Of a stretch of DNA of 64,000 nucleotides, positions 15,926 through 24,805 are shown one piece after another. The first letter of the stretch is position 1. Every line of letters begins with the position of its first letter. The notes beneath the pieces are model-generated. The model was not told the origin of the DNA and ran no database searches. It saw nothing but the letters and a program-made list of their open reading frames with translations. Source of the stretch: Streptosporangium canum (GTDB taxonomy: Bacteria > Actinomycetota > Actinomycetes > Streptosporangiales > Streptosporangiaceae); assembly GCF_900113865.1 (NCBI RefSeq), contig NZ_FOQY01000001.1, positions 1-64,000 on the forward strand, in the 5' to 3' direction. Position numbers and translations under genes: made by a program.

Positions 15926-17815
15926 TCACCGTCCCCCCCTCTCCTCCGGTACGGCCGCGCCGACCACCACCGTCCGGAGGCAGGTGTGCTTCCCCCGGAC
16001 CGAGATCCGCACCGGCCCTGGGGCGACTTCGGCCGGGAGGTAGACCCGGTCCCGGTCGGCCCGCAGCAGAACCTCGCGCGACCGCTCTCCCCTGAGAACG
16101 GTCGCGAGCGTGTCACGCGGCACGCGGTAGTCGATGCGGAGGACGTTGCCCTCGTGGGCGGCGGGGACGTCGACAACGGCCGTACCGCCGCCCAGCGGGA
16201 GGCAGGAGCCGTCCTTGGCCGCCACGTACCCGCCGAAAACGGTGGCGGGCACCAGGTGGCCACGGCCGTCGAAGGTCACCGCGCGGTGAGCCGCTCCCGG
16301 ATGCCTGACCCTCTCCTGCAACGTGCCCTCGGCGAGCGGGCTGAGCGCCCGGGAGGTCAGCCGGTCCTCCAGGGCCTGCCAGGGGAAGACCATGCTGTCG
16401 GGCACCAGCGAGGGGTACACCCCCGTCTCCGGATCGAGCGCGGCCAGATCCGCGCGAGCCGCCTCGAAGTAGGCGCGGTTGCGCTCACCCGGCAGCCCTT
16501 GGGCGAAGCCCGACGCCGACACGAGTGCGATCACCACGTAGACGCACACGGCGGGGAGGATGTACGGCGAGGCCGCCCATGACGGCTCGCCCTCCGGAGC
16601 CGGGCCCCGCCGTAGGGATCCGGCTTCTCGAGATCGGCCCTGCGGCACGGGGCCGTCCTCCCGGGACGGGGCGCGCCACGGCATCAGGACCAGCGCCAGG
16701 CAGACCGCGAGCAGGGGCGTCGCATCGGCGATGTAGCGGCTCTCGAAGGCGTGCTGGGCCGAGCCCGACCGGCTGAACATGATCGGCAAGGCATCCGCGG
16801 CCAGGAGGTAGCCCGCGGCCAGTGCCCAGGCGGGGGCCGCCATGAGGTGCCTGCGGCAGGTGCCCGCCACGACGGCGGCCAGGACCAGCCAGGCGACGGC
16901 TACCTCGACGGCCTGGTGGGCCACCAGCGGGCCGGCCGTGGTCTCCGGCCCCCAGCTCAGCGGGCCTCCCACCAGCAGCGTCGGCACCGTTCCGCCGAGG
17001 AAGCTCCCCAGGTAGTCCACCGCCGCGTAGAAATCGGGGACCGCGAGCCCCTGCCCGCCGGTCCGCCCGGAGGCTATGAGATAGCCGGTCAGGTAGGCAC
17101 CGCCCACCGCCAGATAGGCCGGCCAGAGGCCCAGATGCCTACGCGCGGCCTCCAACACGCCGTGCTCGCGCGCCGACAGCAGCACGGTGAGAAGGAACAG
17201 TACCGGCGGGATGAGAAGCGCCTTCTCGAAGAAGAGCAGGCCGGCACATGTCCAGGCGATCCCGGCGAGCGCGTGCCCGGTCCTGCCGGTGCGGATCAGC
17301 AGCACCTGGGAGCACATGGCCATGATCATGGCGATCTGCAGCGGCAGGATGTTGAGCGCCGCCGCGAACCAGGTGCCTGCCTGGAAGTTGGCCGGCGCGA
17401 ACAGGAAGAACGCGAACGGGACGAGGATGAGCGGCCGGGTGCCGCACAGCAGGCGCAGCAGCCGGTGGAGCGCCAGGGCCGCGCCCGCGTACAGCGCCAG
17501 GATCACCGCCGAGACCAGAGTCCAGTCGTAGGCGGAGACGGCCGTGATCGCCCGGACCAGGGCGAGGGCGCCCGGCATGAGATGGCCGATGTGCACCCGG
17601 AGCAGGTGATCCCAGCCGAACGGCTCGGCCACGGCCCGCCCGACGAAGACGATGTCGTCCTCGGCGAAGTAGGACCGGCTGAGCAGCCACCCCTTGAGCG
17701 CGAGCCCCGCGAGCAGGAGGAGCAGCGCCGCGACCTGAAGGCCGTGCCGCCTCGCGAAGGGGCTCCGCGCCCACCGGGGCAGCCGCAGTTCCACCTCGAC
17801 CGGGCCACCGTTCAT
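15926..17815 (-). CDS. Polytopic membrane protein, GT-C-like, copy B
   Basis: A 629-residue paralogue of the 13170-15044 product. First-loop motif SYFAEDDIVFVG (EDD at 52-54), then HIGHLMPGALALVRAI, SAYDWTLVSA and LLRLLCGTRPLIL, in the same order and spacing as copy A; the C-terminal 200 residues are soluble. It is the last gene of the GT4-AftD-DUF3068-GT-C operon and its ATG overlaps the preceding stop by ATGA at 17812-17815. Copy A stands alone without a DUF3068 partner on its own strand. Likely a membrane glycosyltransferase or a partner of AftD; unproven. Confidence 0.78.
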   Translation of the reverse strand: MNGGPVEVELRLPRWARSPFARRHGLQVAALLLLLAGLALKGWLLSRSYFAEDDIVFVGRAVAEPFGWDHLLRVHIGHLMPGALALVRAITAVSAYDWTLVSAVILALYAGAALALHRLLRLLCGTRPLILVPFAFFLFAPANFQAGTWFAAALNILPLQIAMIMAMCSQVLLIRTGRTGHALAGIAWTCAGLLFFEKALLIPPVLFLLTVLLSAREHGVLEAARRHLGLWPAYLAVGGAYLTGYLIASGRTGGQGLAVPDFYAAVDYLGSFLGGTVPTLLVGGPLSWGPETTAGPLVAHQAVEVAVAWLVLAAVVAGTCRRHLMAAPAWALAAGYLLAADALPIMFSRSGSAQHAFESRYIADATPLLAVCLALVLMPWRAPSREDGPVPQGRSREAGSLRRGPAPEGEPSWAASPYILPAVCVYVVIALVSASGFAQGLPGERNRAYFEAARADLAALDPETGVYPSLVPDSMVFPWQALEDRLTSRALSPLAEGTLQERVRHPGAAHRAVTFDGRGHLVPATVFGGYVAAKDGSCLPLGGGTAVVDVPAAHEGNVLRIDYRVPRDTLATVLRGERSREVLLRADRDRVYLPAEVAPGPVRISVRGKHTCLRTVVVGAAVPEERGGR

Positions 17816-18954
17816 GACCGCTCCCGTCCAGACCGCTCCGCCCCGGCCTCTCGCGCCCCCTCCTGTTCCGCCCCAGACTCCTCCGGTCCCCGCGCCTCCG
17901 GCCGCTCCGGCTCGATCCGCTCGCTCTCAGGTCCCGGCGGCCCCGCCCCGGACTCCTCCAGCACCGCTCGATCCGGCTCAGATCCCGGCGGCTCCGCCTC
18001 GGTGCCCTCCGGTCCGGAATCCCCGGGCTCGGGGGGGCGGGGTGATCTGCGGAGGCGGACTCCCAGAAAGGCCAGCAGGAGTCCGGCGGCGAGGAAGACG
18101 CCGGGCAGCAGGTCGCGGACGATGAGGACCCAGCGGGTGAAGGCCCGCGCGTCGGCGACCTTGGCGCTGACGTCCTGCGGGGACATCACCAGGTCCGCCC
18201 GGAGGCTCACTCTGCGCTCGATGCCGTCGGGAGTGCGCAGGCCCTGGCGGTGGCGCTCCTCCACCTTCACCGTCAGGCCGCTCTCGGGCTCGACCCAGAG
18301 CGTGCGGGTCACCTGGGCGTAGCGGGAGACGCCGATGGCCCGCCACTCGGGCAGGCCCAGCACCTTGCCGGGGAGCTGCCCGGGGATGTCCTCGATCTTC
18401 GCCGGGCCCGCCGTGTAGGTGTAGCGATAGGTCCGCAGGCCGTTGATCTGCTCCTGGCGCTCGTAGCGGAGCGGGACCGCCACCCGGAGCATCGTGTCGT
18501 ACATCGGGTAGTAGCGCGGCTCGGCACGGAAGGGCAGGCGGAAGGCCAGGCCCGTCTGCTGGGCGTTGGGATCCTCGTCGACGTACTCCCCGCAGCAGTT
18601 GACCGCCATGGCCGTCCTGCGATCGAAGGCGGTCCTGCGCTCGTGGTAGTCGATCCGGTCGCCGGAGGCCGTGGTGAGCGAGGTGAACTCCACCCACACC
18701 GCCGTGTCCCCGCTCCCGGCTCCGGCGTCCCCGCTCAGCGTCCTGGTGGACACCATCGGGACGCCGGTGTGGGAGGTGAACGTGCCCGTGTCGAAGTAGT
18801 CGGCGTCCTGGGCGAGCAGGCGGTAGGTCCTGCCCTGCTCCAGCGGCAGGACCAGGGCGCTCTCGTAGACATAGAAGCGCAGGAGTGCCGCGAGGGTGAC
18901 GAGGAAGGCGCCCGTGCCCGCGAGCACCGCCCGGGGGATCCTGAACCGGGTCAC
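17812..18954 (-). CDS. DUF3068 (PorA-like) membrane protein, copy 2, with acidic C-tail
   Basis: A 380-residue protein. It has an N-terminal membrane helix (about residues 8-28), an extracytoplasmic domain with the AVNCCGEYVDED double cysteine matching GVNCCAVNID of copy 1, the WVEPESGLTVKVEERHRQG element, and a second helix (about 275-297). Unlike copy 1 it continues into a tail of about 80 residues made almost entirely of Glu, Pro, Gly, Ser and Arg, likely disordered and cytoplasmic. Start at GTG 18954 overlaps the AftD stop by GTGA, and the stop overlaps the next start by ATGA, so it is coupled on both sides. The frame is open to 19326, but that region is inside aftD. Confidence 0.82.
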   Translation of the reverse strand: MTRFRIPRAVLAGTGAFLVTLAALLRFYVYESALVLPLEQGRTYRLLAQDADYFDTGTFTSHTGVPMVSTRTLSGDAGAGSGDTAVWVEFTSLTTASGDRIDYHERRTAFDRRTAMAVNCCGEYVDEDPNAQQTGLAFRLPFRAEPRYYPMYDTMLRVAVPLRYERQEQINGLRTYRYTYTAGPAKIEDIPGQLPGKVLGLPEWRAIGVSRYAQVTRTLWVEPESGLTVKVEERHRQGLRTPDGIERRVSLRADLVMSPQDVSAKVADARAFTRWVLIVRDLLPGVFLAAGLLLAFLGVRLRRSPRPPEPGDSGPEGTEAEPPGSEPDRAVLEESGAGPPGPESERIEPERPEARGPEESGAEQEGAREAGAERSGRERS

Positions 18955-21900
18955 CGGCCCACCGCCACCGATTCGGGTCGTCGGGTCATGGCGCGGCGCG
19001 CTGGAGACGGTGCGGCCGGAGCCCGCTGGGGGACCGACGCCATCAGCCACGCGAGCGTCAGAAGGCAGAGTATCTGCGGCACGACGCCGGCCAGGGGCTT
19101 GGCCAGCGCCTCGGTCGCGTCGGCCCTGCCGTACAGGGTGCCCGCGGCGAGGGCGAGGCCGGCCAGGCTCGGTGGCACCATGAGCGCCCAAGGCGTGGCC
19201 GCCGCGCTCGCGAGGCCGGGGAGCGCGCCGAGGCGGGCGTGCCTGGCCTGGGCCACGGCCGCCAGCCAGGCGAAGAGCGCCAGCGCCGCCGTGACGAGCG
19301 CGGCGCCCGCGAAGCCTCCGGTCCACAGGCCGACGAGCGGGGCGAGCGGCCAGATCCAGGCCGCGCGGACGGCGGCGGGCGCCGCACCGGGTGACAGGAC
19401 CCGCTGGGAGGGAGGGGCGAACGCGAACACCGCCACCAGGAGAACCAGAGTCCAGCCACCGAGCAGCGCCGTATGGTAGGCGGAGTCGGGCTCATAGCGC
19501 ATGGTCACGACCCCCTGCCCGGAGGGCAGCTCCCAGGCCTGCCTCCAGCCGTCCAGCCTGGCCGGCGTCAGCCGCCTGCCGTCGAGGTATGCCTGCCAGC
19601 CGGCGTTGTGGTTCTCGTTGACCACCAGATAGGACGGGGTCGAGGCCGAGACCCGGACCCGACGCTCCCCCCGCCCCCACGATTCCGCGACGACGGGCGT
19701 GGCCGCGACCGCTCGCCGGGCATCGTCGGCGGATGTCCGCACGACCACCGACTCGATCCTGAAGGCGTCGCTGGGGGTGGCGGTGATCCGCGCCGTGCCG
19801 GCGCCCAGATCGACCGGCTCGCAGGCCCGGTAGCCGATCGGGCGGCCGCCGACCACATCGTCCAGCGTGCCGTCGACGACCTCGGTGAGCACGGCGTTGC
19901 CGTTCACGGTGAGCGTGGGGCCGTAGCCGCAGGGCAGCCTCAGCGGGAACGGCGCCAGCGAGCCGAGCGGCTTCACCCCCGGGATGGTGACCTCCGACAC
20001 CTCGATCGGCCTGGACGCCGGAGCGGTGAAACCGATCTCCAGGCGGTCCGTGCGGATCGGCGAGAACACCACCCTTCCGTCGGAGCCGACCCAGCCCTGC
20101 GCCGTACGGCCTCCGCCGCGCACGCTCACCTTGACCGGCGGCTGCCCCAGGAACGAGTCGGGGAAGAGGACCATGATCTGCGAGATCGTGATCTTCTTGC
20201 GGAGGTTGACGCTCAGGGTCGGGTGGTGGTCGGAGGTCTGGGCGTACCAGACCGTGTCCAGATTCCCGTCCATGGCCGAGCGGCCGAGCACGGCCGGGTG
20301 GTCGGTCAGCGTGGAGGATGCGGTGACCTGGGGGAAGACGCCGGGGATGGTGGTGACCAGCCGGGCGGAGATGGGATCGGTGAGCACGGCCCTGCCGGTG
20401 ACGGCGCGTTCCCCGCCGTCCCGGACGGCGAAGGTGCGATCGAAGCCGGAGCCGTCCTCGCCGATGATCTCCAGGGACGGCGAGCAGGTCCACGTCGATG
20501 GCCCGTGCATGCACGCGGGCGCGGCCCCCTGGCGGGTCAGCAGCACCGTGCCGGGATCCTGCCCGCCGTCCGAGGGGACGACGATGCTGCGCATGGCCTT
20601 CACGCCGGGAATGGCGATCTCGGTGATGCCGACGCGGGTGCCGAGCCGCGCCCCGGGCTCGGAGGCCAGCTTGGTCACCCGGATCCGCAGCCAGGAGGTC
20701 GCGCCGGCCGGTGGGCGCAGGAGCTGCGGGTCGGCCGACTCCTGGACCGGTACCAGCCGCGTTCCCGCCTCGGTCTCCAGGGCGACCTCGGCCACGGGAG
20801 GTCCCAGGGACCCCTTCTCGAACGCGACGGTGATCTGCGGCATGTCGATGCTCTCGACGAAGCGCACTTCCAGCCACTCCCCGACGGCTCCGTTCCAGCC
20901 GTCGGAGCGCCACCCGGTGTGCGGGTCGGCGTCGAGCGCCGCGTACGGCTGGCGCCCCGGATCACGCCGTTCGCCGGCCCCGATGTCCGACTCGGCGGAG
21001 GAGGCTCGCACGCCCTCGATGCCGGAGTAGCGGGCGGACGCGGTGGCGGCGGTCCAGGCGGGGTCGGTGAGGTCCGATTCCCTGCCCCGTTCCAGCGGCT
21101 GGTCTTCGGTGAGCGTGGCGGTGCCGATGCGGCGCAGGTCGCCGAAGACGATCTCGCGGCGGCGCAGCGTGTCGGTCATCACCCGGTGTCCCGGAGACGT
21201 CGTGCCCGCGCCCGGCTCGTCGCCGACCAGCATGGCCCGGTCGTCGAGCAGTCCCTCCTCGGCGAGGGCCAGCGCCGCCTCGGGCGCCCCGGTGACCCGG
21301 AGCGTCCCGGCACGGGGCACCATGGCGACGAGCGGTGCGGGGTCAGGGACCGCGTAGACCTCCAGCGCGGGGTAGGGCTGCTCGAACCAGCCCGAGGCCG
21401 TCGCGTTGGCCCTGGTCCCCAGCTCCGGCCCGAAGGCGGCGACCCGTTCCAGGCCGGTGGACTCCGCGAGGGTCTCGTGGACCCGCGCGGGCCATGCCGT
21501 ACCCAGGCTCTCCCGCGCCAGGTCGTTGCGGACGAGCAGGTAGGTGACCCCGATCCGGCGGAGCGCCGAGGTGAGACCCGGCGATCCCCTGCCGGTGGCG
21601 AAGCGCTCGTCCACCGCCTGGACCAGCCGGGCCAGCCCCGGTGAACCCCAAGGGACGTTGGTGTGGGTGGCCCAGCGCACGGTCAGCAGCGACTGCATGG
21701 GCTCGTCCATCGGGCGGCCCCAGAGGTATTCGCCCCGGCGCGATCCGGGCGCGGCGAAGACCATGCCGTCCCCCGTGTTCCGGTTCAGCCAGGTCGCGGC
21801 GTCCCGCCAGTAGGAGGGCACCTCGGCGAACGCGCCCGTGGGGGTTATCCCGGCGGCGACGGGCAGCGCGGTGAGGGCGACGAGGCCGGCGGACGCCGCG

Positions 21901-23102
21901 AGGACGGGCTTGCGCAGCCGTACGGGACCGATCAAAGGCAGGGCGGCCAGGCCGAGGGCGAGTGGGAGCCGGAGGAGCGCGTCGAACTTGTGCAGGTTGC
22001 GGAAGGGCGCGAGGGGACCGTCCAGCAGCGCCTTCACCTGCTCGGTCCACGGGTGGGCGAGCGCGTCGGCGTGCCCGGCGGAGACGATCACGACCCCGGC
22101 CAGCAGGCTGATCGCGAGGAACGCCCGCTCCGGGGTGGCCCGGGCGGCGATCCCGGCGAGGCCGAGCCCGGTGACGAGCGCGGTCAGCACGATCAGCGTG
22201 GGCCCGGTCGCCTGCCCGAACGCCGCGGGCAGCCACGGCCGCCCGTCCACCGGCAGGAACGCGATCCAGCTCGACGTGCCCCGCAAGGTGTTGATCAGCG
22301 AGGTGACGCGGGTGGTGGCGTCCGTGGTCTCGATGAACGGCAGGAAGGAGAAGATGTAGCGGCCCATCACCAGCAAGGGCATCAGCCACCACATCGACAC
22401 CGCGCCCACGCAGCCCAGCCACCAGACCAGCAGTTGTCGCCTGCGGCGCCCGCGGCGCCGGGTCAGCAGATACAGCAGCGGCACGATCAGCACGGCGAGC
22501 TCGGCCACCGCGTTGATCCCGCCGGCGAACAGGAACGCCAGCGCCGAAAGGGCCGCCGCCCTGCGCGGGCTCGTCCGCGGCCTCGTGCCGTGCACGAGCG
22601 GCAGCAGGATCCAGGGCAGCACGGCGCTCGGCTGGAACTCCGAGGAGTTGACACCGATCAGCGCGATGGCGTGCGGGGCCAGGGCGTAGGCGAGACCGGC
22701 CAGCAGGCGCGTGGCGGGGGTGCCGACGCCCATGGCGCGGGCCACCCGCTCGACGCCGACGAAGGCGGCGCAGAGGACCAGGGTCATCCACAGGCGCTGG
22801 ATGTTCCACGCAGGCATGTCCAGCGCCTGGAAGAGCGCGTAGAACGGGCCCATCGGGAACAGGTATCCGTAGGCCTGGTTCTGCAGGTGGCCGAAGAACG
22901 CGCCGTCCCACAGGTGCATCGCCCGGGCGAGGAAGCCGAGGGGGTTGAGCGCCATGTCGAGCTTGGTCTCGGAGATCACCTGGCCGGGTGAGGTGTTGAA
23001 CGCGATGGCTCCGAGCAGGAGGCATCCCGCCAGCAGGTTCAGCCGGCGCCGGAGCCGGGCGGGCCCGGCGTCCGTGCTGTCAGGGGTCAATGCGGCACTC
23101 AA
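18951..23102 (-). CDS. aftD: AftD-type alpha-(1->3)-arabinofuranosyltransferase (DUF3367)
   Basis: A 1383-residue membrane enzyme, the usual size of AftD (about 1400). The N-terminal GT-C module has the first-loop ETKLDMALNPLGFLARAMHLWD (acidic D49 within the ETKLD motif), then NQAYGYLFPMGPFYAL, and about ten further helices to residue 440. The rest is extracytoplasmic, with two discoidin/CBM-like beta-sandwich segments (around AALDADPHTGWRSDGWNG and DGNLDTVWYAQTSDHHPT) before the last helices. In mycobacteria AftD adds alpha-1,3 arabinofuranose branches to arabinan using DPA as donor. It overlaps genes on both sides (ATGA at 23099-23102, GTGA at 18951-18954), hence coupled in the operon with GT4 and DUF3068. 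Confidence 0.92.
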   Translation of the reverse strand: MSAALTPDSTDAGPARLRRRLNLLAGCLLLGAIAFNTSPGQVISETKLDMALNPLGFLARAMHLWDGAFFGHLQNQAYGYLFPMGPFYALFQALDMPAWNIQRLWMTLVLCAAFVGVERVARAMGVGTPATRLLAGLAYALAPHAIALIGVNSSEFQPSAVLPWILLPLVHGTRPRTSPRRAAALSALAFLFAGGINAVAELAVLIVPLLYLLTRRRGRRRRQLLVWWLGCVGAVSMWWLMPLLVMGRYIFSFLPFIETTDATTRVTSLINTLRGTSSWIAFLPVDGRPWLPAAFGQATGPTLIVLTALVTGLGLAGIAARATPERAFLAISLLAGVVIVSAGHADALAHPWTEQVKALLDGPLAPFRNLHKFDALLRLPLALGLAALPLIGPVRLRKPVLAASAGLVALTALPVAAGITPTGAFAEVPSYWRDAATWLNRNTGDGMVFAAPGSRRGEYLWGRPMDEPMQSLLTVRWATHTNVPWGSPGLARLVQAVDERFATGRGSPGLTSALRRIGVTYLLVRNDLARESLGTAWPARVHETLAESTGLERVAAFGPELGTRANATASGWFEQPYPALEVYAVPDPAPLVAMVPRAGTLRVTGAPEAALALAEEGLLDDRAMLVGDEPGAGTTSPGHRVMTDTLRRREIVFGDLRRIGTATLTEDQPLERGRESDLTDPAWTAATASARYSGIEGVRASSAESDIGAGERRDPGRQPYAALDADPHTGWRSDGWNGAVGEWLEVRFVESIDMPQITVAFEKGSLGPPVAEVALETEAGTRLVPVQESADPQLLRPPAGATSWLRIRVTKLASEPGARLGTRVGITEIAIPGVKAMRSIVVPSDGGQDPGTVLLTRQGAAPACMHGPSTWTCSPSLEIIGEDGSGFDRTFAVRDGGERAVTGRAVLTDPISARLVTTIPGVFPQVTASSTLTDHPAVLGRSAMDGNLDTVWYAQTSDHHPTLSVNLRKKITISQIMVLFPDSFLGQPPVKVSVRGGGRTAQGWVGSDGRVVFSPIRTDRLEIGFTAPASRPIEVSEVTIPGVKPLGSLAPFPLRLPCGYGPTLTVNGNAVLTEVVDGTLDDVVGGRPIGYRACEPVDLGAGTARITATPSDAFRIESVVVRTSADDARRAVAATPVVAESWGRGERRVRVSASTPSYLVVNENHNAGWQAYLDGRRLTPARLDGWRQAWELPSGQGVVTMRYEPDSAYHTALLGGWTLVLLVAVFAFAPPSQRVLSPGAAPAAVRAAWIWPLAPLVGLWTGGFAGAALVTAALALFAWLAAVAQARHARLGALPGLASAAATPWALMVPPSLAGLALAAGTLYGRADATEALAKPLAGVVPQILCLLTLAWLMASVPQRAPAAPSPARRAMTRRPESVAVGR

Positions 23103-24403
23103 GTGGGGTCGGTCTCACCTACGGCGAGACGGAGGTCGGAGGTCCAGGCCGGCGAGCCCGCGGAGCTCGCGGTCCGGTGCCTGCGGCCGGCCGCGGGAAG
23201 TTCCGCGGCGATGAGTCTGGTCATCGTAGCGCCGGTTCTTCCCCAGGTGAACTCGCCCGCCCAGGCTCTGCAGGCCCGCTGGATCTCCGCGCGCCGCGCC
23301 GGGTCGGCCAGCTCGGTGATCGCCCGGTCGACCACGTCGGCGAGCGCCTCGCCGTCACGGACCAGCCAGCCGGTCACGCCGTCACGGACGGAGTCGCGCA
23401 GCCCGGCGACGTCGTAGGCGACCGTGGGCACGCCGAAGGCGGCGGCCTCGATGACGGTGAGGCCCCAGCCCTCGAACTCCGAGGCGGTCACGTTCAGCAG
23501 GGCCGAACCGAGCACGGCGTTCTTGTCCTGCTCGGTGAGGAACCCGTGCAGGTGCACGCGGCCGGCGACGCCCAGCTCGGCCGCCCTGGCCGCGAGGGCT
23601 CCGGACTCCGGGCCGCGGCCCACGACGTGCACGTGCAGACCGGGACGGCTCTCGCCCAGCTCGGCCGCCAGGCCGACGACGCGTTCGACCCGCTTGTGAC
23701 CGACAAGCCTGCCCAGGTAGACCACGGAGGGGTCGCCGGGCAGGGGGTGCGGGGCGACCGAGCGGACCGCGGGGCTGCCGTTGGGCACGACCTCGATCGG
23801 GGCCAGCCAGCGCAGCCGCGTGCGGAGGTCCTCCTTGGACGACTCCGAGACCGTGATCGTGGTGCGGCGGCGGTAGAGCAGCCGCGCCACCGGCCCCTCG
23901 ACGAAGCAGCCGACCCTGGCGAGCCACGTGGGGAAGAAGGCGTGGAACTGCCGGTCGTGCACGTGGTGCACCAGGCAGATCACCGCGGTACGGCGGCGCA
24001 CCACGAGGGGGGAGAAGAAGGGGATGCCGTTCATCGAGTCGATGACCACGTCGAAGCGGCGGCGGCGCAGCAGGAGCCAGAGCGGCACGAGCAGGTAGAC
24101 GAGGTAGCGATTGCCCATCCTGCGCAGCTCGACGCCGTCCCACCGCTCGGCCCTGGCCTGGCCGGGCTCGCGGCTGGTCACGAAGTGGACCGAGGCGCCC
24201 TGGGCGGTGAGGTAGCGGCTGACCTGCCAGGCGTACTCCTCGGCGCCGCCCGCCACCGACTGCCGCGGCTCGCGGAAGTTCAGCACCGCCGCCCGGACCC
24301 CGCGCAACGGCGCCTCGGGGTCCTGCGTGGCCTCCAGGCTCAGGCGGGGCCGCGGGGTCAGCGGAAGCGGCCCGGCGCTCGCGCTCTCACCGGAAAAGGC
24401 CAC
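23099..24403 (-). CDS. GT4-family glycosyltransferase
   Basis: A 434-residue GT-B enzyme. The N-terminal acceptor domain begins near AAVLNFREPRQSVAGGAEEY (the GGAE loop of GT4). The C-terminal donor domain has VVYLGRLVGHKRVERVV, FLTEQDKNAVLGSALLNVTA and the retaining-enzyme signature EFEGWGLTVIEAAAFG, with the two Glu that bind the nucleotide sugar. Start is GTG 24403, with GAGGAG six bases upstream; the open frame back to 24463 lacks this. It is the first gene of the coupled operon with aftD. From memory, Rv0225 is a comparable glycosyltransferase near a DUF3068 gene in M. tuberculosis. Acceptor and donor unknown. Confidence 0.87.
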   Translation of the reverse strand: MAFSGESASAGPLPLTPRPRLSLEATQDPEAPLRGVRAAVLNFREPRQSVAGGAEEYAWQVSRYLTAQGASVHFVTSREPGQARAERWDGVELRRMGNRYLVYLLVPLWLLLRRRRFDVVIDSMNGIPFFSPLVVRRRTAVICLVHHVHDRQFHAFFPTWLARVGCFVEGPVARLLYRRRTTITVSESSKEDLRTRLRWLAPIEVVPNGSPAVRSVAPHPLPGDPSVVYLGRLVGHKRVERVVGLAAELGESRPGLHVHVVGRGPESGALAARAAELGVAGRVHLHGFLTEQDKNAVLGSALLNVTASEFEGWGLTVIEAAAFGVPTVAYDVAGLRDSVRDGVTGWLVRDGEALADVVDRAITELADPARRAEIQRACRAWAGEFTWGRTGATMTRLIAAELPAAGRRHRTASSAGSPAWTSDLRLAVGETDPT

Positions 24404-24481
24404 GGTGTCTCCTCGGTCCTCTACGGCGCCGCGCGCCCGAATCGGGGCATGGCGGAGCCACACACCGTTCTGATGACTGTG

Positions 24482-24540
24482 CTCAGCCCCGGCGGGCTGA
24501 GGAGAGCAGCGTCCGAGGGGCCGTCACGCGCCCCTTCGGA
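24482..24540. terminator. Two consecutive hairpins downstream of the small DUF2613-like gene
   Basis: CTCAGCCC-CGGC-GGGCTGAG (24482-24501) is a perfect 8-bp stem. Directly beside the stop codon of the small gene, TCCGA-GGGGC ... GCCCC-T-TCGGA (24512-24540) forms a 10-bp stem with one bulged T. In minus-strand order they follow the small gene and precede the GT4 start, so they may end its transcript or attenuate read-through into the aftD operon. Confidence 0.5.
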
Positions 24541-24672
24541 TCACCTGTCGCCGTAGTTGTACAACGGCCGGTTGGGCGGCTCCGGTGCGGGCGAGGCCAC
24601 GTTGACCACTGCCACGGAGGCACCGACCGCCAGGATCGCCCCGATGGCCAGGGCTGCGATCACTCGTAACAC
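24541..24672 (-). CDS. Small secreted or single-span protein, DUF2613-like
   Basis: A 43-residue frame starting at GTG 24672, with GGGAGAG just upstream. Sequence order: VLRVIAALAIGAILAVGASV, then AVVNVASPAPEPP and a polar end with the motif PLYNYGDR. One hydrophobic helix of about 20 residues is followed by a short Pro-rich extracytoplasmic tail. Length, layout and location resemble the DUF2613 small secreted proteins; in M. tuberculosis such a protein (Rv0236A, from memory) adjoins aftD (Rv0236c). That conserved adjacency makes it likely to be a true gene and a candidate accessory of the AftD system. Hairpins follow its stop. Confidence 0.72.
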   Translation of the reverse strand: MLRVIAALAIGAILAVGASVAVVNVASPAPEPPNRPLYNYGDR

Positions 24673-24805
24673 TGAGCTCTCCCTCCAGAATCCGGACAGT
24701 GTGCCGAGAGTAGAACGTGATTCATCTCATAAGCCATAGGCTTAGTGAAACCGTGACAAAGAAAGTTACCGCCGGGTACTTCCGGGAGCTGCGGATACAC
24801 CCGGC

